Positions 1 through 10,290 are shown, counted from the first letter of the stretch. The stretch: DNA of 64,000 nucleotides from Euclidia mi (GCA_944739405.2 OX123199.2:3027898-3091897); one strand, 5' to 3'. Numbers and translations are program-made. The notes: generated by a model not told the origin, from the letters alone.

Positions 1-257
1 AGCTGTCCAGTAGAACGTACAAATAATCAAGTAAGATTGGTGCCAAATTTCATGAAAAGCCGTTCAGAAGAAAAAGGAACAGACATCCTCTCAAACTTTT
101 ACTATATAGTAATAAAATTATAATATTACAAATGATAAACGGACATATGATCAGCAGGTAATATTCAATGTTATAAGCTCGACATTACATACGCATCATA
201 TGAATGTGTACGTACGTATGTGACAAAGACAACGTGTGCAAGTTTTTCCCTCTTAGG
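1..257 (+). repeat. Intronic direct repeat, copy 1
   Basis: This stretch recurs at 2548-2818 with only scattered differences, from AGCTGTC.AGTA to TTTTTCCCTC.TAGGG. Copy 1 lies upstream of E1 and copy 2 upstream of E3, so a roughly 2.5-kb unit holding intron and exon appears to have been duplicated in tandem. It contains no ORF of note. Confidence 0.85.
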
Positions 258-465
258 GCCTGGTCACGAGATCACTTGCTTCGGGGGTGGTCCGATAACG
301 TAGCCGCGCGAACTAGCTTATTAGATTTTAAATGAAGTACCGACTAGGGGATAAACTCTTTTAGGTCTGAAAATGAAACGTGCTATAATTTCCAGTAAAA
401 TTACCATGTCACCATAATATTGAACAGGAAGTCTTAAGATATTTTTTTTGTAGACCTGCACGCAG

Positions 466-528
466 GTGCAATGGAAAACCTCAACGTAGAGCTAACGTGC
501 CTGCTACAAGCTCGAATTCAACTAACCC
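466..528 (+). CDS. Mini-exon E1
   Basis: 63 nt, frame G|TGC..AAC|CC, peptide CNGKPQRRANVPATSSNSTN, donor GTAAGTATA at 529. Two acceptors keep the frame: TAG at 451-453, right after a T-run (75-nt exon), and CAG at 463-465 (63-nt exon). The Asn-Ser-Thr near the end is a possible N-glycosylation sequon if the protein is secreted. Earlier exons must lie outside the window. Confidence 0.65.
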
Positions 529-663
529 GTAAGTATACATTTTTAAGTTGTAATTGCATGGTAAATATCATGAAAAAACCTATAGTTCTCGAAAATCATG
601 GAGTCAGACTGCTTGCACATGGCTGATTACAGAACTATGGTCTAGTTTTTGTTATGATAAATG

Positions 664-712
664 AGGGGCCTGTGCCAGCAGTGGGACGGACTATAAACAA
701 GGCTGATTATCA
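664..712 (+). repeat. LINE/SINE tail fragment (CAGCAGTGGGAC family)
   Basis: Contains GGCCTGTGCCAGCAGTGGGACGG.. followed by a degraded GGCTGAT tail, the 3' end shared by several LINE and SINE pieces in this window (7905-7970, 18345-18385, 49545-49590). Confidence 0.5.
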
Positions 713-744
713 AATTATGACTGGAATACAGGTTCATTAAGACA

Positions 745-1885
745 AAAGGTGATAGCTGTTGGTTGCATAGAATCTCGGTTATAATGTTTAAAGTTATAAA
801 TAATCATAACCATTCACATTTTTGGAAAAATCCGACTCCACTCATTCAAATTGACAAAATTATACAGAGAACCCTGAGTAAAATTTTGAATGTGGACCTG
901 AACGACTGTGTGCGGCTACAGGCGTCCTTACCTGTGCGCTTGGGCGGCTTCGGCGTTCGTGAAATTACCGACGTAAGCCTGCCAGCATTCTTATCAGCGG
1001 TCCACAACACTGCAGAATTGACCAGGAAAATTTTAGCACCTACACTGGTTGATTTTGAGATGCCGTGTAAGACCGATGCCATGAACGCTTGGAGGAAGGC
1101 TTGTCCAAGAACTGAGTTACCCCGAAACATAATATCCTCCCAGAGGCAATATGATGGACCAGTTTGCAGTGTAGTACAAGAAAAACTCCTCAATACATTG
1201 GCCAACACTGCGGAGCGTGCTCGCCTACTGGCTTCAGGCACTGCCAACGTCTAATATAGGTACCATGTTGGAGGCCCTTTTGCTTCGCTACTTGCCACCG
1301 TTTGGGGCGTCATGTGCCTCTCGGAGTCTCCTCTCCAAATCGGTGTCACTGTGGAGACGCTGTCGATAGCCTTGGTCACCATGGTCTGTCATGCAACAGG
1401 AGCGCAGGTCGTATTTCAGTACACCCCAACCTCAATGACATACTGCGCCGTGCTCTTGTCACCATTGGCGTTCCAGCCCAACTAGAACCTCAGGGCTTGG
1501 CACATGACGATGGCAAAGACCAGGGATGTCTTTGCTGCTGTGTAAGCTGGGTAGGCCTTTGGTATGAGACGCGACGTGTGTCGGTACTCTTGCACCATCT
1601 CAGCTTCCCAGCACAGCGGGATGTGCGGGCGCTGCTGTTACTTCAGCGGAGACCGTCAAACGGCGCAAATAGGTAAATCTAGTAGGAGATTACGTATTTT
1701 AGCCGTTTGTGGTCGAAACCTTGGGGCCATGGAATCCAAGTGCGAAATCCCTTTTTAGAGGGCTGGCACGTATTTGGCACAAAAGATGAGCATTGCTATT
1801 CAACGAGGCAATGCTGTCAGTCTTCTGGGCTCGCTTCCAATTGACTGCGATGCGAATGACTTTCATGACACCTTCTATTCAATCG
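745..1885 (+). mobile_element. Non-LTR retrotransposon C-terminal remnant
   Basis: Conceptual translation, with frameshifts, gives a typical LINE C-terminal region. LPVRLGGFGVRE is near 930-965. A Cys/His cluster with HCGDAVDSLGHHGLSC lies around 1335-1395. Farther on come LWYETRR (about 1555-1575), AVCGRNLGAME (about 1700-1735) and the end segment AQKMSIAIQRGNAVSLLGSL (about 1779-1840). Reverse transcriptase and endonuclease are absent, so the copy is 5'-truncated and dead. The clade is not certain. It lies in the intron between E1 and E2. Confidence 0.6.
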
Positions 1886-2045
1886 GGACAGGTGAAAGTA
1901 AATCTCTCTTTTTTTGTGTTTCTTCATTACTGCAGGTCGTATCCGCGAAGAGTTTTATCACTTATGATCACTTATCATTAAAATAATTGTTAATAATAAT
2001 ATAATTATCACATCATCATAATAATGTTTTTTTTTCTTTGTGCAG

Positions 2046-2096
2046 GGCTACAAGTTCGGCAACTAACGTGACTGCGACTATCTCATCGACAGACCC
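2046..2096 (+). CDS. Mini-exon E2
   Basis: 51 nt between TTTCTTTGTGCAG and GTAAGTATT. Frame G|GCT..GAC|CC gives ATSSATNVTATISSTDP (last Pro completed by E3). Very rich in Ser and Thr, with one Asn-Val-Thr sequon. Phase 2 at both ends. Confidence 0.8.
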
Positions 2097-2424
2097 GTAA
2101 GTATTATTTAAAATAATATTGAAATACGTATGTAAATACTATTTACTTAATGTATGTATAGATAAATTGACCTGATTGTGACTTGTGGGCATCACTGAGT
2201 CGGTACGGCAAATACTCCTTTTTTTAAGAGACTTTATACCTCTTACCCCTTTGACTTAACCAGCAGGCTTTTAGCTTTCGGTCCAGACAGTCATTAAAAG
2301 AGGTTAGAATAACTGACTGCTACGCTTTCCGAGGTGTTAATTCACAGAACTCACATGACTTTTAAAAGTTATGTACGTTTTCGATTGTACTTGGTTAAAA
2401 TTATTAGAAAATCGTGAGGAAACC

Positions 2425-2545
2425 TGCAGGCCTGATTCTCCTCAACGTTCTCGAATGACATGTAAAGGCTGCTAATCCACACTTGCTCAGCATGGTAGAC
2501 TATGGCCCAAGCCTTTTCATAGTGACAAAAGGCCTGCACCGTTAG
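2425..2545. repeat. Decayed SINE piece
   Basis: AACCTGCAGGCCTGATTCTCC.. through CTCAGCATGGTAGACTATGGCC resembles the body of the tRNA-headed SINE at 5515-5826 (CATGCAGGTTTCC, CCACGCTGGCC). The match is weak and the ends are not defined. Confidence 0.35.
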
Positions 2546-2547
2546 TC

Positions 2548-2818
2548 CAGCTGTCTAGTAGTACGTACAAATAATCAAGTAAGATTGGTGCCAAATTTCA
2601 TGAAAAGCCGTTCGGAAGAAAAAGGAACAGACATCCTCACAAACTTTCACTAGATAGTAACAAAATTATCCCTAAGTTTAATTTCTGATACAAATGATAA
2701 ACGGACATATAATCAGCAGGTAATATTCAATGTTATAAGCTCAACATTACATACGTATCATAAGAATGTGTACGTACGTATGTGACAAAGATAACGTGTG
2801 CAATTTTTTCCCTCATAG
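2548..2818 (+). repeat. Intronic direct repeat, copy 2
   Basis: Near-identical to 1-257, with one extra short insertion near 2668-2685. It sits in the intron before E3. A fragment of a SINE has inserted directly behind it. Confidence 0.85.
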
Positions 2819-2896
2819 GGAGAATGATCTGTGGTCGTAAGTTTCCATGCGATAAAGACGCGTCCCGTTACCTAAAATCATTACATAACATAACAC

Positions 2897-2990
2897 TACG
2901 TCTTTTATCCCCGAAGAAGTAGGCAGAGATGTATTACACACCCACACTTCGTCAGTTATGTTTCGGTCCCAATGTAATAGGGGGCGAGCC
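2897..2990 (-). mobile_element. SINE-A fragment (RTE-type tail)
   Basis: On the minus strand it reads GGCTCGCCCCCTATTACATTGGG.. then CTCTGCCTACTTC..GGGATAAAAGACG. This is the 3' part of the SINE family seen intact at 57858-58103. The tRNA-like head is missing. Confidence 0.6.
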
Positions 2991-3112
2991 AGCATTATTA
3001 AGCGGGCGATTTCTTTTTTAATGCACACATAACTTTGAAAAGTCCGAGGTGCCGTGACGTGATCATTAAAGTGACGTAATAATATAATAATTATGTTATT
3101 TACTATGTGCAG

Positions 3113-3169
3113 TTCGGCGAGTAACCCGCCTGTGGATTGTGACTTTGCGACCTATTTGAAATGGTTCGC
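3113..3169 (+). CDS. Mini-exon E3
   Basis: 57 nt between TTTACTATGTGCAG and GTAAGTATT. Frame T|TCG..TTC|GC gives SASNPPVDCDFATYLKWF plus Ala across the junction. Contains one Cys and an aromatic C-terminal half, unlike the more polar E2. Confidence 0.8.
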
Positions 3170-3463
3170 GTAAGTATTACTATATCTAAGACATAAATAT
3201 TACTATGTTTTGATTGAGGTTATAATTAGATTCGTCAATAAAATGTATATTTGAAAGTAAGAAGTAGCATAATTATTTTTGCGATGCTTTCTAAATTACA
3301 ATACTTGGACATAAATGTAGTTTTTAAACGTAATTCTGTAGAGCACTAAAAGCAGTCTACTAAAATACAATTAAGGATTTACTGCTCTTATGTACCATTT
3401 TTAAATTGTTGATATACAATTCTTGCGCTTCTGACTGACTTATAAACAACGAACATCCAAAAC

Positions 3464-3600
3464 TATTCGGCGCAATAATTTGAAATTGGCATGCATAATT
3501 TTGGGCAACCGTAAAAGTTTACTTCTTACGCGGTCAGGAAGAAATCTGTTAAATTAAAATAAAATGTGTGGACGAAGCTGCGGTCATCCTCTAGGTGTCT
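3464..3600 (+). repeat. Short direct repeat flanking SINE-D, copy 1
   Basis: GCAATAATTTGAAATTGGCATGCATAAT.. to GCGGTCATCCTCTAGGTGTCTCC recurs at 3860-4022 on the same strand. The two copies bracket the SINE at 3606-3850. Confidence 0.75.
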
Positions 3601-3605
3601 CCAAT

Positions 3606-3850
3606 TATTAATATGACGGCCAGTTGGCACCGCGGGAGTGTAAGCGACTGCTACGCCGAAGATCGCGGGTTCGATTCCCGCTCAAGTCAAACATTTGTGT
3701 GCGTGAACATGGATGTTTGTCTTGGTCTGGGTGTTTCTTTGTATAATATGTATGTTTTAAAAAAAAGTATATATGTACGTTATTCCGTTATGTAGTACCC
3801 ATTACACAAGTTCTGCTTAGCCTGGGACTAGATGGTGATGTGTGTATGTG
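3606..3850 (+). mobile_element. SINE-D, tRNA-headed
   Basis: Begins CCAGTTGGCACCGCGGGAG with a tRNA-like head and a good Pol III B-box (GGGTTCGATTCCC at about 3668-3680). The body runs through GGATGTTTGTCTTGGTCTGGG to CCCATTACACAAG..CTAGATGG. A second, minus-strand copy at 20043-20718 is split by another SINE. Confidence 0.75.
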
Positions 3851-3859
3851 GTAGAATAT

Positions 3860-4022
3860 ATTGGGCGCAAAAATTTGAAATTGGCATGCATTCTTTTTGG
3901 GCAACCGTAAAAATTTACTAAGAAGGGATTTCCCAAACTTCCTACGCGATCGGGAACAAACGGTTAAAACAAAATAAAATTTGTGGACGTAGCTTCGGTC
4001 ATCCTCTAGTTGTCTCCAATTT
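3860..4022 (+). repeat. Short direct repeat flanking SINE-D, copy 2
   Basis: Second copy of 3464-3600, about 25 nt longer in the middle. It starts GGGCGCAAAAATTTGAAATTGG and ends CATCCTCTAGTTGTCTCC. No coding capacity. Confidence 0.75.
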
Positions 4023-4056
4023 GCAACTGATGAACAAATTATTATAATGAATAAAT

Positions 4057-4106
4057 TATAGAAATTAAAATAACAATGATAATGCATTATTATTTTAATT
4101 TCTATA
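4057..4106. repeat. Hairpin, 17-bp arms
   Basis: TATAGAAATTAAAATAA at 4057-4073 is the exact reverse complement of 4090-4106, with a 16-nt spacer. No terminal repeats or target duplication were recognised. Confidence 0.8.
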
Positions 4107-4334
4107 AGGTATTTATAGTATGTAGTTTTTTAATGTACCAGAATAATGCTGTTAGTTTATTCAAAATGTCTTTATAATTTATTTTCTTCGCAAATAGGTA
4201 CCTATGTGGGATCTTTTTACTTGCGTCATATTTTAATACTCTGAATTTGAATATAAAATACAGTAGTTTTGTTTTCCATTGCTTATTATGTTGTCGCAGC
4301 GTAACAATATTTATAAAGAATTTCCAATTTACAG

Positions 4335-4370
4335 GCATGCACACCCGGAATACATGTTAAATTCTGATGT
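4335..4370 (+). CDS. Mini-exon E4
   Basis: 36 nt, the shortest of the array, between CCAATTTACAG and GTAAGTATT. Frame G|CAT..GAT|GT gives HAHPEYMLNSD plus Val across the junction. Confidence 0.75.
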
Positions 4371-4488
4371 GTAAGTATTAATTAAGATTTTAATACATAT
4401 ATTTCAGGTTTTCTAACAGTCGCTACAGAGCTAACATATGTGGATAGAATACAAGTATTTATTAAAAGATTTGTTTTATATTTTTATT

Positions 4489-4738
4489 GACACGCCTGTA
4501 TTCCCGAAGGGGTAGACAGATGTATAATATTACTCCCTCATTTCGCTATGATTTTTAGTCCCACGTAGTAGTAGCAGTTGGGGGCGAGCCTATTGCCGTT
4601 ACCGGTCACATCACCAGAATCCGTGCTACTACTGAGAATTTGGAAAACCTCAGTAACACTTTTGCCCGACCCGGGAATCGAACCCGGGACCTCCGATCAG
4701 CAGACGCATCCACTATCCACTGGATCACGGAGGCAGTT
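4489..4738 (-). mobile_element. SINE-A, near full length
   Basis: On the minus strand: a tRNA-like head (ATCCACTGGATAGTGG..GATCGG..CCGGGTTCGATTCCCGGG), then GGCAAAAGTGTTACTG.., GGTAACGGCAATAGGCTCGCC, and the RTE-like tail CTACCCCTTCGGGAATACAGG. The B-box is intact, so it could once have been read by Pol III. Confidence 0.8.
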
Positions 4739-5094
4739 CATATGATTTCATTAATCGAGCGTCCACTCCAGGGATCCCTCTTAGCTACACCGCGGGGTTC
4801 CAAGCCACAGTTATGAGCCCCCCCCACCACGACAAGGTGGAGATCCCACGGGGGGGACACGGATCTACCTTTATCAACCTTACTTTATCCGGACATTAAG
4901 ACTGTGGTTACTATTATGTCCTATCCACCGGACCACGAAGACAGTCATTATTTTATTATTTATTCACAAGTATTAACTTAGGTCTTCATTTTAACAGCTC
5001 CACGATATATTATGTAATCGATAGATTATATTCTCTTATACGTTATATATTATGAGTACACATAAATATTTGATTGAAACAAATCATCGTATTA

Positions 5095-5240
5095 GGTGCA
5101 TGTAGAAGACAATTCTGTTGCGATGGAACTGTGGATTCGATTCCCACAAAGGATAATGCAATTCCTATTTGAATGTTTGTAGTCTACCGCGGTACAGGGC
5201 AAAAAAAAGTTGTGTCACTCAGCACATGGCTACATAACAC
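5095..5240 (+). mobile_element. tRNA-headed SINE fragment
   Basis: GTAGAAGACAATTCTGTTGCGATGG..GTGGATTCGATTCCCAC has the A-/B-box spacing of a tRNA-derived promoter, followed by a non-tRNA body (GAATGTTTGTAGTCTACCGCGG). Only one copy is seen here and the ends are not set. Confidence 0.45.
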
Positions 5241-5394
5241 ATCATCAAAACTTCATAGTACAAACACGGGAAGCTAGTACAGCTAACAGATAAGAAAAAA
5301 CTCCTATTAATAACTTAATAGGTCTTTGCTCTGGAGCAGGACGACAAAGGCTGTTTAAAAAGAAAATCGTGACATGGCTTTTTTTTATCCGCAG

Positions 5395-5445
5395 ATATAC
5401 AACCGGGGATCTTATGGATATTGATAACTCCTATCAAAATACACC
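5395..5445 (+). CDS. Mini-exon E5
   Basis: 51 nt between TTTTTTATCCGCAG and GTAAGTACA. Frame A|TAT..ACA|CC gives YTTGDLMDIDNSYQNT plus Pro across the junction. More acidic than its neighbours. Confidence 0.75.
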
Positions 5446-5514
5446 GTAAGTACATAAGTATAATATATATTTTAATTTTAATTTCCTACCTAGATTTTGG
5501 ATTTTATTATACTT

Positions 5515-5826
5515 TACATCATCAGCCCTTTATACTCTTCCACTGCTGGGCACGGGCCTCTTCTCACTATGAGAAGGGTAAGGCCATAGTCCACCACGCT
5601 GGCCAAGTGCGGGTTGGCAGACTTCACATGTCTTTCGAGAATATTATGGAGAACTCTCAGACATGCAGGTTTCCTCACGATGTTTTCCTTCACCGATTAG
5701 CAAGCGATAATAAACAATTTAATACGCACTTAACTCCGAAAAGTCATAGGTGCGTGCCATGAATTCGAACCCGAGATCCTCTGCGTAGCAGTCTGTCAGT
5801 CTCTCCACTCAGCTATCGCTGCTTTT
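5515..5826 (-). mobile_element. SINE-B, tRNA-headed
   Basis: On the minus strand it starts GCAGCGATAGCTGAGTGGAG with CTCGGGTTCGAATTC as a B-box, and ends in GGGCTGATGATG. The body includes CCTCACGATGTTTTCCTTCACC (seen on +). Related pieces lie at 8165-8270, 8965-9030, 38352-39910 and 46420-46805. Confidence 0.75.
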
Positions 5827-5997
5827 AATTATACTTTACGCTAGACACCAAATTGTGTGGTTTTAAAAGTTTAAGTTTATCCGTGTGGTGTCTGATTAAG
5901 AATAGAAAGTGCCACTACCACATCCCATTCATTGGTAGTTGTCAGAGGCACCTAAGAAAAATACACGAAGCTTATACTCAAAATATATGGGAATAGC

Positions 5998-6255
5998 GGC
6001 GATAGCCCAGTGGTCTCGGGTTCGATCCACAGGTACCCCGAGCTCCTACCTCTGACTTTTCGAAGTTATGTGTGTATTAATAATGCTAATTATCGCTCGC
6101 TTAATAATGTGCGCGGTAGATGGCACTAGGCTCGACCCTATTACATTGGGACCGAAACATAACTGGCGAAATGGTGAAATATAATAAATAATAAATGAAA
6201 CACCTCTGCCTACCCCACGGGGATAAAAGGCGTGAAGTTATGTTTATACGGGAAT
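5998..6255 (+). mobile_element. Composite of SINE-B head and SINE-A tail
   Basis: A short tRNA-like head (GCGATAGCCCAGTGGTCTCGGGTTCGATCC) is followed at about 6120-6255 by SINE-A sequence (CACTAGGCTCGACCC..CCTCTGCCTACCCCACGGGGATAAAAGGCG). It may be two insertions or one recombinant; the sequence does not decide. Confidence 0.5.
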
Positions 6256-6810
6256 ACCTTTTTGCCAACCTACAAGCGTAGGCGCCAGTACTGTAGCGGG
6301 CCAATTTCTACTATTGACTGATAATGCTTTTGGGAAGTAAATCGGGAGTAGCCTATGGCCTGCAGTGGACTGCGAGGAGCTGTGCATGATGATATATTTT
6401 TTGTGCTAAAACCAAACTGAGAGAACTATACCTACGCTCAGCCAAAGAATGCCTGTCCAGCGTCCAGATTTTTTGTAAGTAACTTCATAACACATAAGTT
6501 CACGCCTTTGCCAACTTAAACTGGTGGTCTCTACATTCATCTGATAATAATTAATAATCCGTTCAATTGATCGGATCCGGCTAACGGCCGGTTCCAATAT
6601 TTGACCCACGCATGGATTTTGAGATTCGAGATTCGAGTTTGACATATTATTTTGTATTCAGCTTATGTCAAAAACGAATCTATAATCTCAAAAAAATGGA
6701 TAGATCGAATTTTGAATTCCGCGAACTACAAATTATACTGCCACAGGCGCGATTATCGCCAGACCAGGCAAAACGCCGGCTAAGTTGGAACACCCGCTGA
6801 CTGTCGGTTA

Positions 6811-6877
6811 AAATAACAATTACCTTAAAATAACTATTTACTGTATCTAAATAGTTATTTTAAGGTAATTGTTATTT
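6811..6877. repeat. Perfect hairpin, 30-bp arms
   Basis: 6811-6840 is the exact reverse complement of 6848-6877, with a 7-nt loop (CTGTATC). The arms are AT-rich (AAATAACAATTACCTTAAAA..). Perfect pairing over 30 bp suggests recent formation. Confidence 0.9.
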
Positions 6878-6882
6878 TTGAC

Positions 6883-7025
6883 AACGCAGTAGGCGTAGTG
6901 GTTTACGCGGCCGCGTCACCGCCTTACACTGCGCCCAGTGCTGTGGGGTCGATTCCCAGACATACATTGTTGTTTCGAATCTGGGTATTCATTGTATCCA
7001 TTGATTGTATGTTTTTAAATTCGTC
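6883..7025 (+). mobile_element. tRNA-headed SINE
   Basis: GCAGTAGGCGTAGTGGTTTACG.. followed by GTGGGGTCGATTCCCAG has A- and B-box-like motifs, then a body GTTTCGAATCTGGGTATTCATTG. It lies in the intron before E6. Confidence 0.55.
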
Positions 7026-7128
7026 CGCGACACAGGATTTGCTCCTAATGCCGCAGTTGTACCTACCTATATTTAAACAAAAATATATTTTTAGTGAAAT
7101 ATAAATAACATGATCTTACTTTGTGCAG

Positions 7129-7167
7129 GGCCCCGAGCGACGTATTCCCATATACGCCGAGAAACAG
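7129..7167 (+). CDS. Mini-exon E6
   Basis: 39 nt between TTACTTTGTGCAG and GTATGTACA, the only GTATGT donor in the array. Frame G|GCC..AAC|AG gives APSDVFPYTPRN plus Arg across the junction. The opening APSD resembles the starts of E8 (APRD) and E13 (PSDD). Confidence 0.75.
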
Positions 7168-7427
7168 GTATGTACAAATATGAGTATAACAAAAAGTCCT
7201 TGAAAATTAGCTTCTCTAGTCGTTCTTACTTAAACCATCATAGTGTCGAAACGGTGCCTTTTAAATAAGAATGATGTGTACGTTTTAGATTGTGTACAGT
7301 TTATAATGTAACCTTGACAGAATTCTGCTATTAACCGATCAAGATAATAAAATCTCTCAATTAAAGCATTTAAGATTGTGTACATTATAAGACACATAGT
7401 TAAATTTCTATAGTTGGCTGGTCGTAT

Positions 7428-7672
7428 CATCATCGTCAGCCTTTAACAGTCCACTGCTGGACTAGGCCTCTCCTTTGAAAGGAGGAATTGGCCTACTATA
7501 CCACGCTGGCTAAACGGGTTGGTATAGGGTTTGTATCAAGTTTTCCTTCTCTTACAGTGCTGTTTTCTGCATAATATGCTCCCTCTCTCGGCTTTTACGA
7601 CACCCATGGGATGATATGGGGTGGTGACAATCCGTATTCTTAATCCGTCACCACATGGACATGGCTGGTTGT
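7428..7672 (-). mobile_element. SINE-like repeat C (GATGATG tail)
   Basis: Same family as 49365-49590 (+) and 51577-51808 (-). On the minus strand it runs GTGGTGACGGATTAAGAATACGG.. to GGCCTAGTCCAGCAGTGGACTG..GGCTGACGATGATG. No clear B-box is seen in the head, so its promoter class is uncertain. Confidence 0.65.
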
Positions 7673-7716
7673 ATATGATAACGAAATGAAATAATAACAA
7701 CAATTATTATTTGCAG

Positions 7717-7773
7717 AGTCGCGAGGAATGTGAACAACCCTATGAACAGTTATGTACAGCGCAGGTCAACTTT
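7717..7773 (+). CDS. Mini-exon E7
   Basis: 57 nt between TTATTATTTGCAG and GTAAGTATT. Frame A|GTC..ACT|TT gives VARNVNNPMNSYVQRRST plus Leu across the junction. Asn-rich with a basic QRR near its end. Confidence 0.8.
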
Positions 7774-7854
7774 GTAAGTATTACTATTGCAAAGCAACAA
7801 TTCATCTGAAATATCACTCGTAGGTATTAAACGCTTGTAGGATGCCCTTCAGCT

Positions 7855-7972
7855 AGGTGCTAGCAGCGGCTGGCCACGAAGAGCCAAAAATCAGGCTCAG
7901 TGGTGTGCCATTGGAGAGGCCTATATCCAGCAGTGGACTACGACAGGCTGATGATGATGATGATGATGAGGG
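7855..7972 (+). mobile_element. LINE 3'-end fragment with GATGATG tail
   Basis: Translates as a decayed LINE C terminus (AQWCAIGEAYIQQWT) followed by AGGCTGATGATGATGATGATG. The tail is the one carried by repeat C, which suggests that repeat uses this LINE's machinery. Confidence 0.55.
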
Positions 7973-8164
7973 ATTAAACACAGTATACAAATGATTCAAG
8001 ACTGACACAGTTCGCAATTGATTATAATTTTTTTAAATAATTTATATTTGCAGCACTTACAAATTTTACCATTGAACATACCACTAATTCATCTTTGTTT
8101 ATCCCATTGGTCACACATTGCATTTGGCTGCACGCGTAGTGCAATAATATTGTAGATTTTCATC

Positions 8165-8270
8165 GGCCCTGTGTTATATATACTTTCCCACTGTTGGGTA
8201 CGGGCCTCGTCTCACTATGAGAAAGCTAAGGCCATAGTTCACTACGCTGGCCAATCGCGGGTTGGCCATT
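8165..8270 (-). repeat. SINE-B fragment
   Basis: CCCACTGTTGGGTACGGGCCTCGTCTCACTATGAG..GGTTGGCC matches the 3' part of SINE-B at 5515-5640. The tRNA-like head is missing. Confidence 0.6.
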
Positions 8271-8483
8271 TGTAGAGAATTAAAGGGGATATTACAATTG
8301 TAGATGCCGTCTCTGAATTATCTCCTGTACCAACATAAGCACAACCGTAATAAGGGTTACAAGCCTACAAGTTCTTGACCTCCACAGAATACTTAGTGTC
8401 TGTTACTGGAATTTTTAATTACCCATAGTATGATAATAAGTTTTAAAGAAAGCAATATTAATATTACAATGTTTTATATGCAG

Positions 8484-8537
8484 GGCTCCGCGGGATCTTC
8501 TTCTGACGAGCACACTAAGCGGTGTTACTCAAGCCGT
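8484..8537 (+). CDS. Mini-exon E8
   Basis: 54 nt between TTTTATATGCAG and GTAAGTGTT. Frame G|GCT..GCC|GT gives APRDLLLTSTLSGVTQA plus Val across the junction. The donor and the following 25 nt (GTTACGATTATAACTCGACG) resemble the sequence after E13, evidence that the two exon units share an origin. Confidence 0.8.
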
Positions 8538-9351
8538 GTAAGTGTTACGATTATAACTCGACGATAATATTGAGATAGTCTTGTAGTCTCTGAAGGCAGC
8601 CTAAAGGGGCCTAACCGACTGTTACCAGAGGAACCCAGATGCATTGAAGATTTGGACCCTCGTGAAAGCAGAAATAAACTATTATTAATTTCACTGTGGA
8701 GGCCGTGATCTTTTCTATACCTACCATATGTGACAAAATTAAAAGCTAGTTTACGAAATTAAAATTAAATATTCTTATCTAAACAGCTTTTCCACAGAGT
8801 TGCCGTTATGCTCCGAAACCCAAAGGGGTAGCGAATATGCTATGGCTAAGACTTGTGTCGGTTTAAGAGAATTGAACGGTTAAATATCGATCTCTGTGGC
8901 ATGGGCCAAGAGATAATTAACCATGCATATGCACAGAACATCGAAAAGTCTGTAGTGGATAGTATAAATTTGAATCCGAGTACCTCTGCGTAGCAGTGTA
9001 TTGGACTCGCCACTAGGCTGTCACTGACATTTCTTTGTCTAATTTCATTTTTCATTTTAGTATTTATTGCTACGTAATTTTGTTGCACATGCTATTAAGA
9101 TTTTTCTCCTTTAGTTAATTTTCAGCACATTTTATATTTGAGTGCATACACAGCACCTTGCAACAGGTTATTATATTTTCCCTTTAGCTTTTTTACTGAA
9201 CAAAACGTTTACACATACTACCTCTATACCGGACTATGCCTTGTACCAACAAAGACTGATTTCATTTTGTCCATTGTTTGAATATTGTATAGTCCAAAGT
9301 GATGCATATATGGTGGTTGTACTTTAAAACGTATTAACTTTTTTTGTACAG
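8538..9351 (+). other. Intron between E8 and E9
   Basis: Mostly AT-rich unique sequence. A decayed tRNA-like SINE head lies on the minus strand at about 8965-9030 (CAGTGACAGCCTAGTGGCG..CTACGCAGAGGTACTCGG). No other gene or element was recognised. Confidence 0.5.
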
Positions 9352-9420
9352 GTCACCAACTGCTGTGAGCCACGAAACACTTTCGTCCAATTCATCATTC
9401 GTTCGTCGCCAACGCCGCTT
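9352..9420 (+). CDS. Mini-exon E9
   Basis: 69 nt between CTTTTTTTGTACAG and GTAAGTATT. Frame G|TCA..CGC|TT; the peptide begins SPTAVSHETLSSNSS and ends FVRRQRR plus Leu across the junction. The basic run could be a processing site if the protein is secreted (inference only). Asn-Ser-Ser is a sequon. Confidence 0.8.
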
Positions 9421-9719
9421 GTAAGTATTACTATTATAAATTAAAAAAATGATTTAGATATCCCTAGTATGGATATCACGTATACAAAAAACTAAACCAT
9501 AAGTGCAAAAGCATTCCTAAAATATAATAAACACGTAACGACCCTCAGGATCTTGTGCAACCAGTATAATAATTTGGGCGATGTATTTTGGTGGGGCATC
9601 CTTAGTTGCTGTGGACACAGCCACAAAGGTTATTCACGATACCGTAGTGAACTGGTTTCGAGAGCTTTTATAAAAGCAATCTGGTAAGGGAATGATTCTT
9701 ACGCCTTTTTCTATATCAT

Positions 9720-9985
9720 CATCACCATGATCAGCTTGCCGTAATCCACTGTTGGATAAAAGCCTCCTCAATAGCACGCCACTGAGCTTGATTTTCGGCT
9801 CTTTTTGTGTCCAGTCGCTGACAGCTGCTTTGCGTATATTGTCACTCCAACTAGCTGGAGGGCCCTACAATACGTTTGCCAAGGCGCGGTCTCCACTCTA
9901 GAACACGACTACTCCAACGGATATCGGTTTTGCGACAAATGTGACCAGCCCACTGCCACTTCAACTAGCAAAATCTTAGAGATAA
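9720..9985 (-). mobile_element. LINE 3'-end fragment
   Basis: The minus strand encodes a LINE C terminus: QWAGHICRKTDIRWSSRVLE, WRPRLGKRIVGPPASWSDNI, then a decayed end and a CATGGTGATGATGAT tail at 9720-9745. This is the endonuclease/RT-LINE type common in moths. No RT domain remains. Confidence 0.6.
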
Positions 9986-10075
9986 GTCAAATTTTTGATT
10001 TTAATAAATAATAAATAAAAAAATACATTAATACAAAAATTAAATTACAAATATTACATATGTTACATGGCTGGT

Positions 10076-10290
10076 CAGGGGGGCCCGGGTTCGATTCCTT
10101 AGTCGGGCAAAAGTGTTACTGGGTTTTTCCGAATTTTCAGTAGTACCACGGCGTCTGGCAATGTGCCTGGCAAGGCAATAGGCTCGTTCTTTATATCGTA
10201 GGACGTAAAATTCATAACTTGGCGAAATGTGGGTATAATAATATTACACCACTGCCTACTCTTTCGAGGATATTCATAATGTTTTAGTAA
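10076..10290 (+). mobile_element. SINE-A, head-truncated
   Basis: CCCGGGTTCGATTCCTTAG..GGGCAAAAGTGTTACTGGG.., GGCAATAGGCTCG.., then a decayed tail ACTGCCTACTCTTTCGAGGATA. The A-box half of the tRNA-like head is lost. Confidence 0.65.

Noticed and set aside
763..1254. 163-codon ORF as a host gene
   Set aside because: Contains LPVRLGGFGVRE and continues into a Cys/His region typical of LINE C termini.
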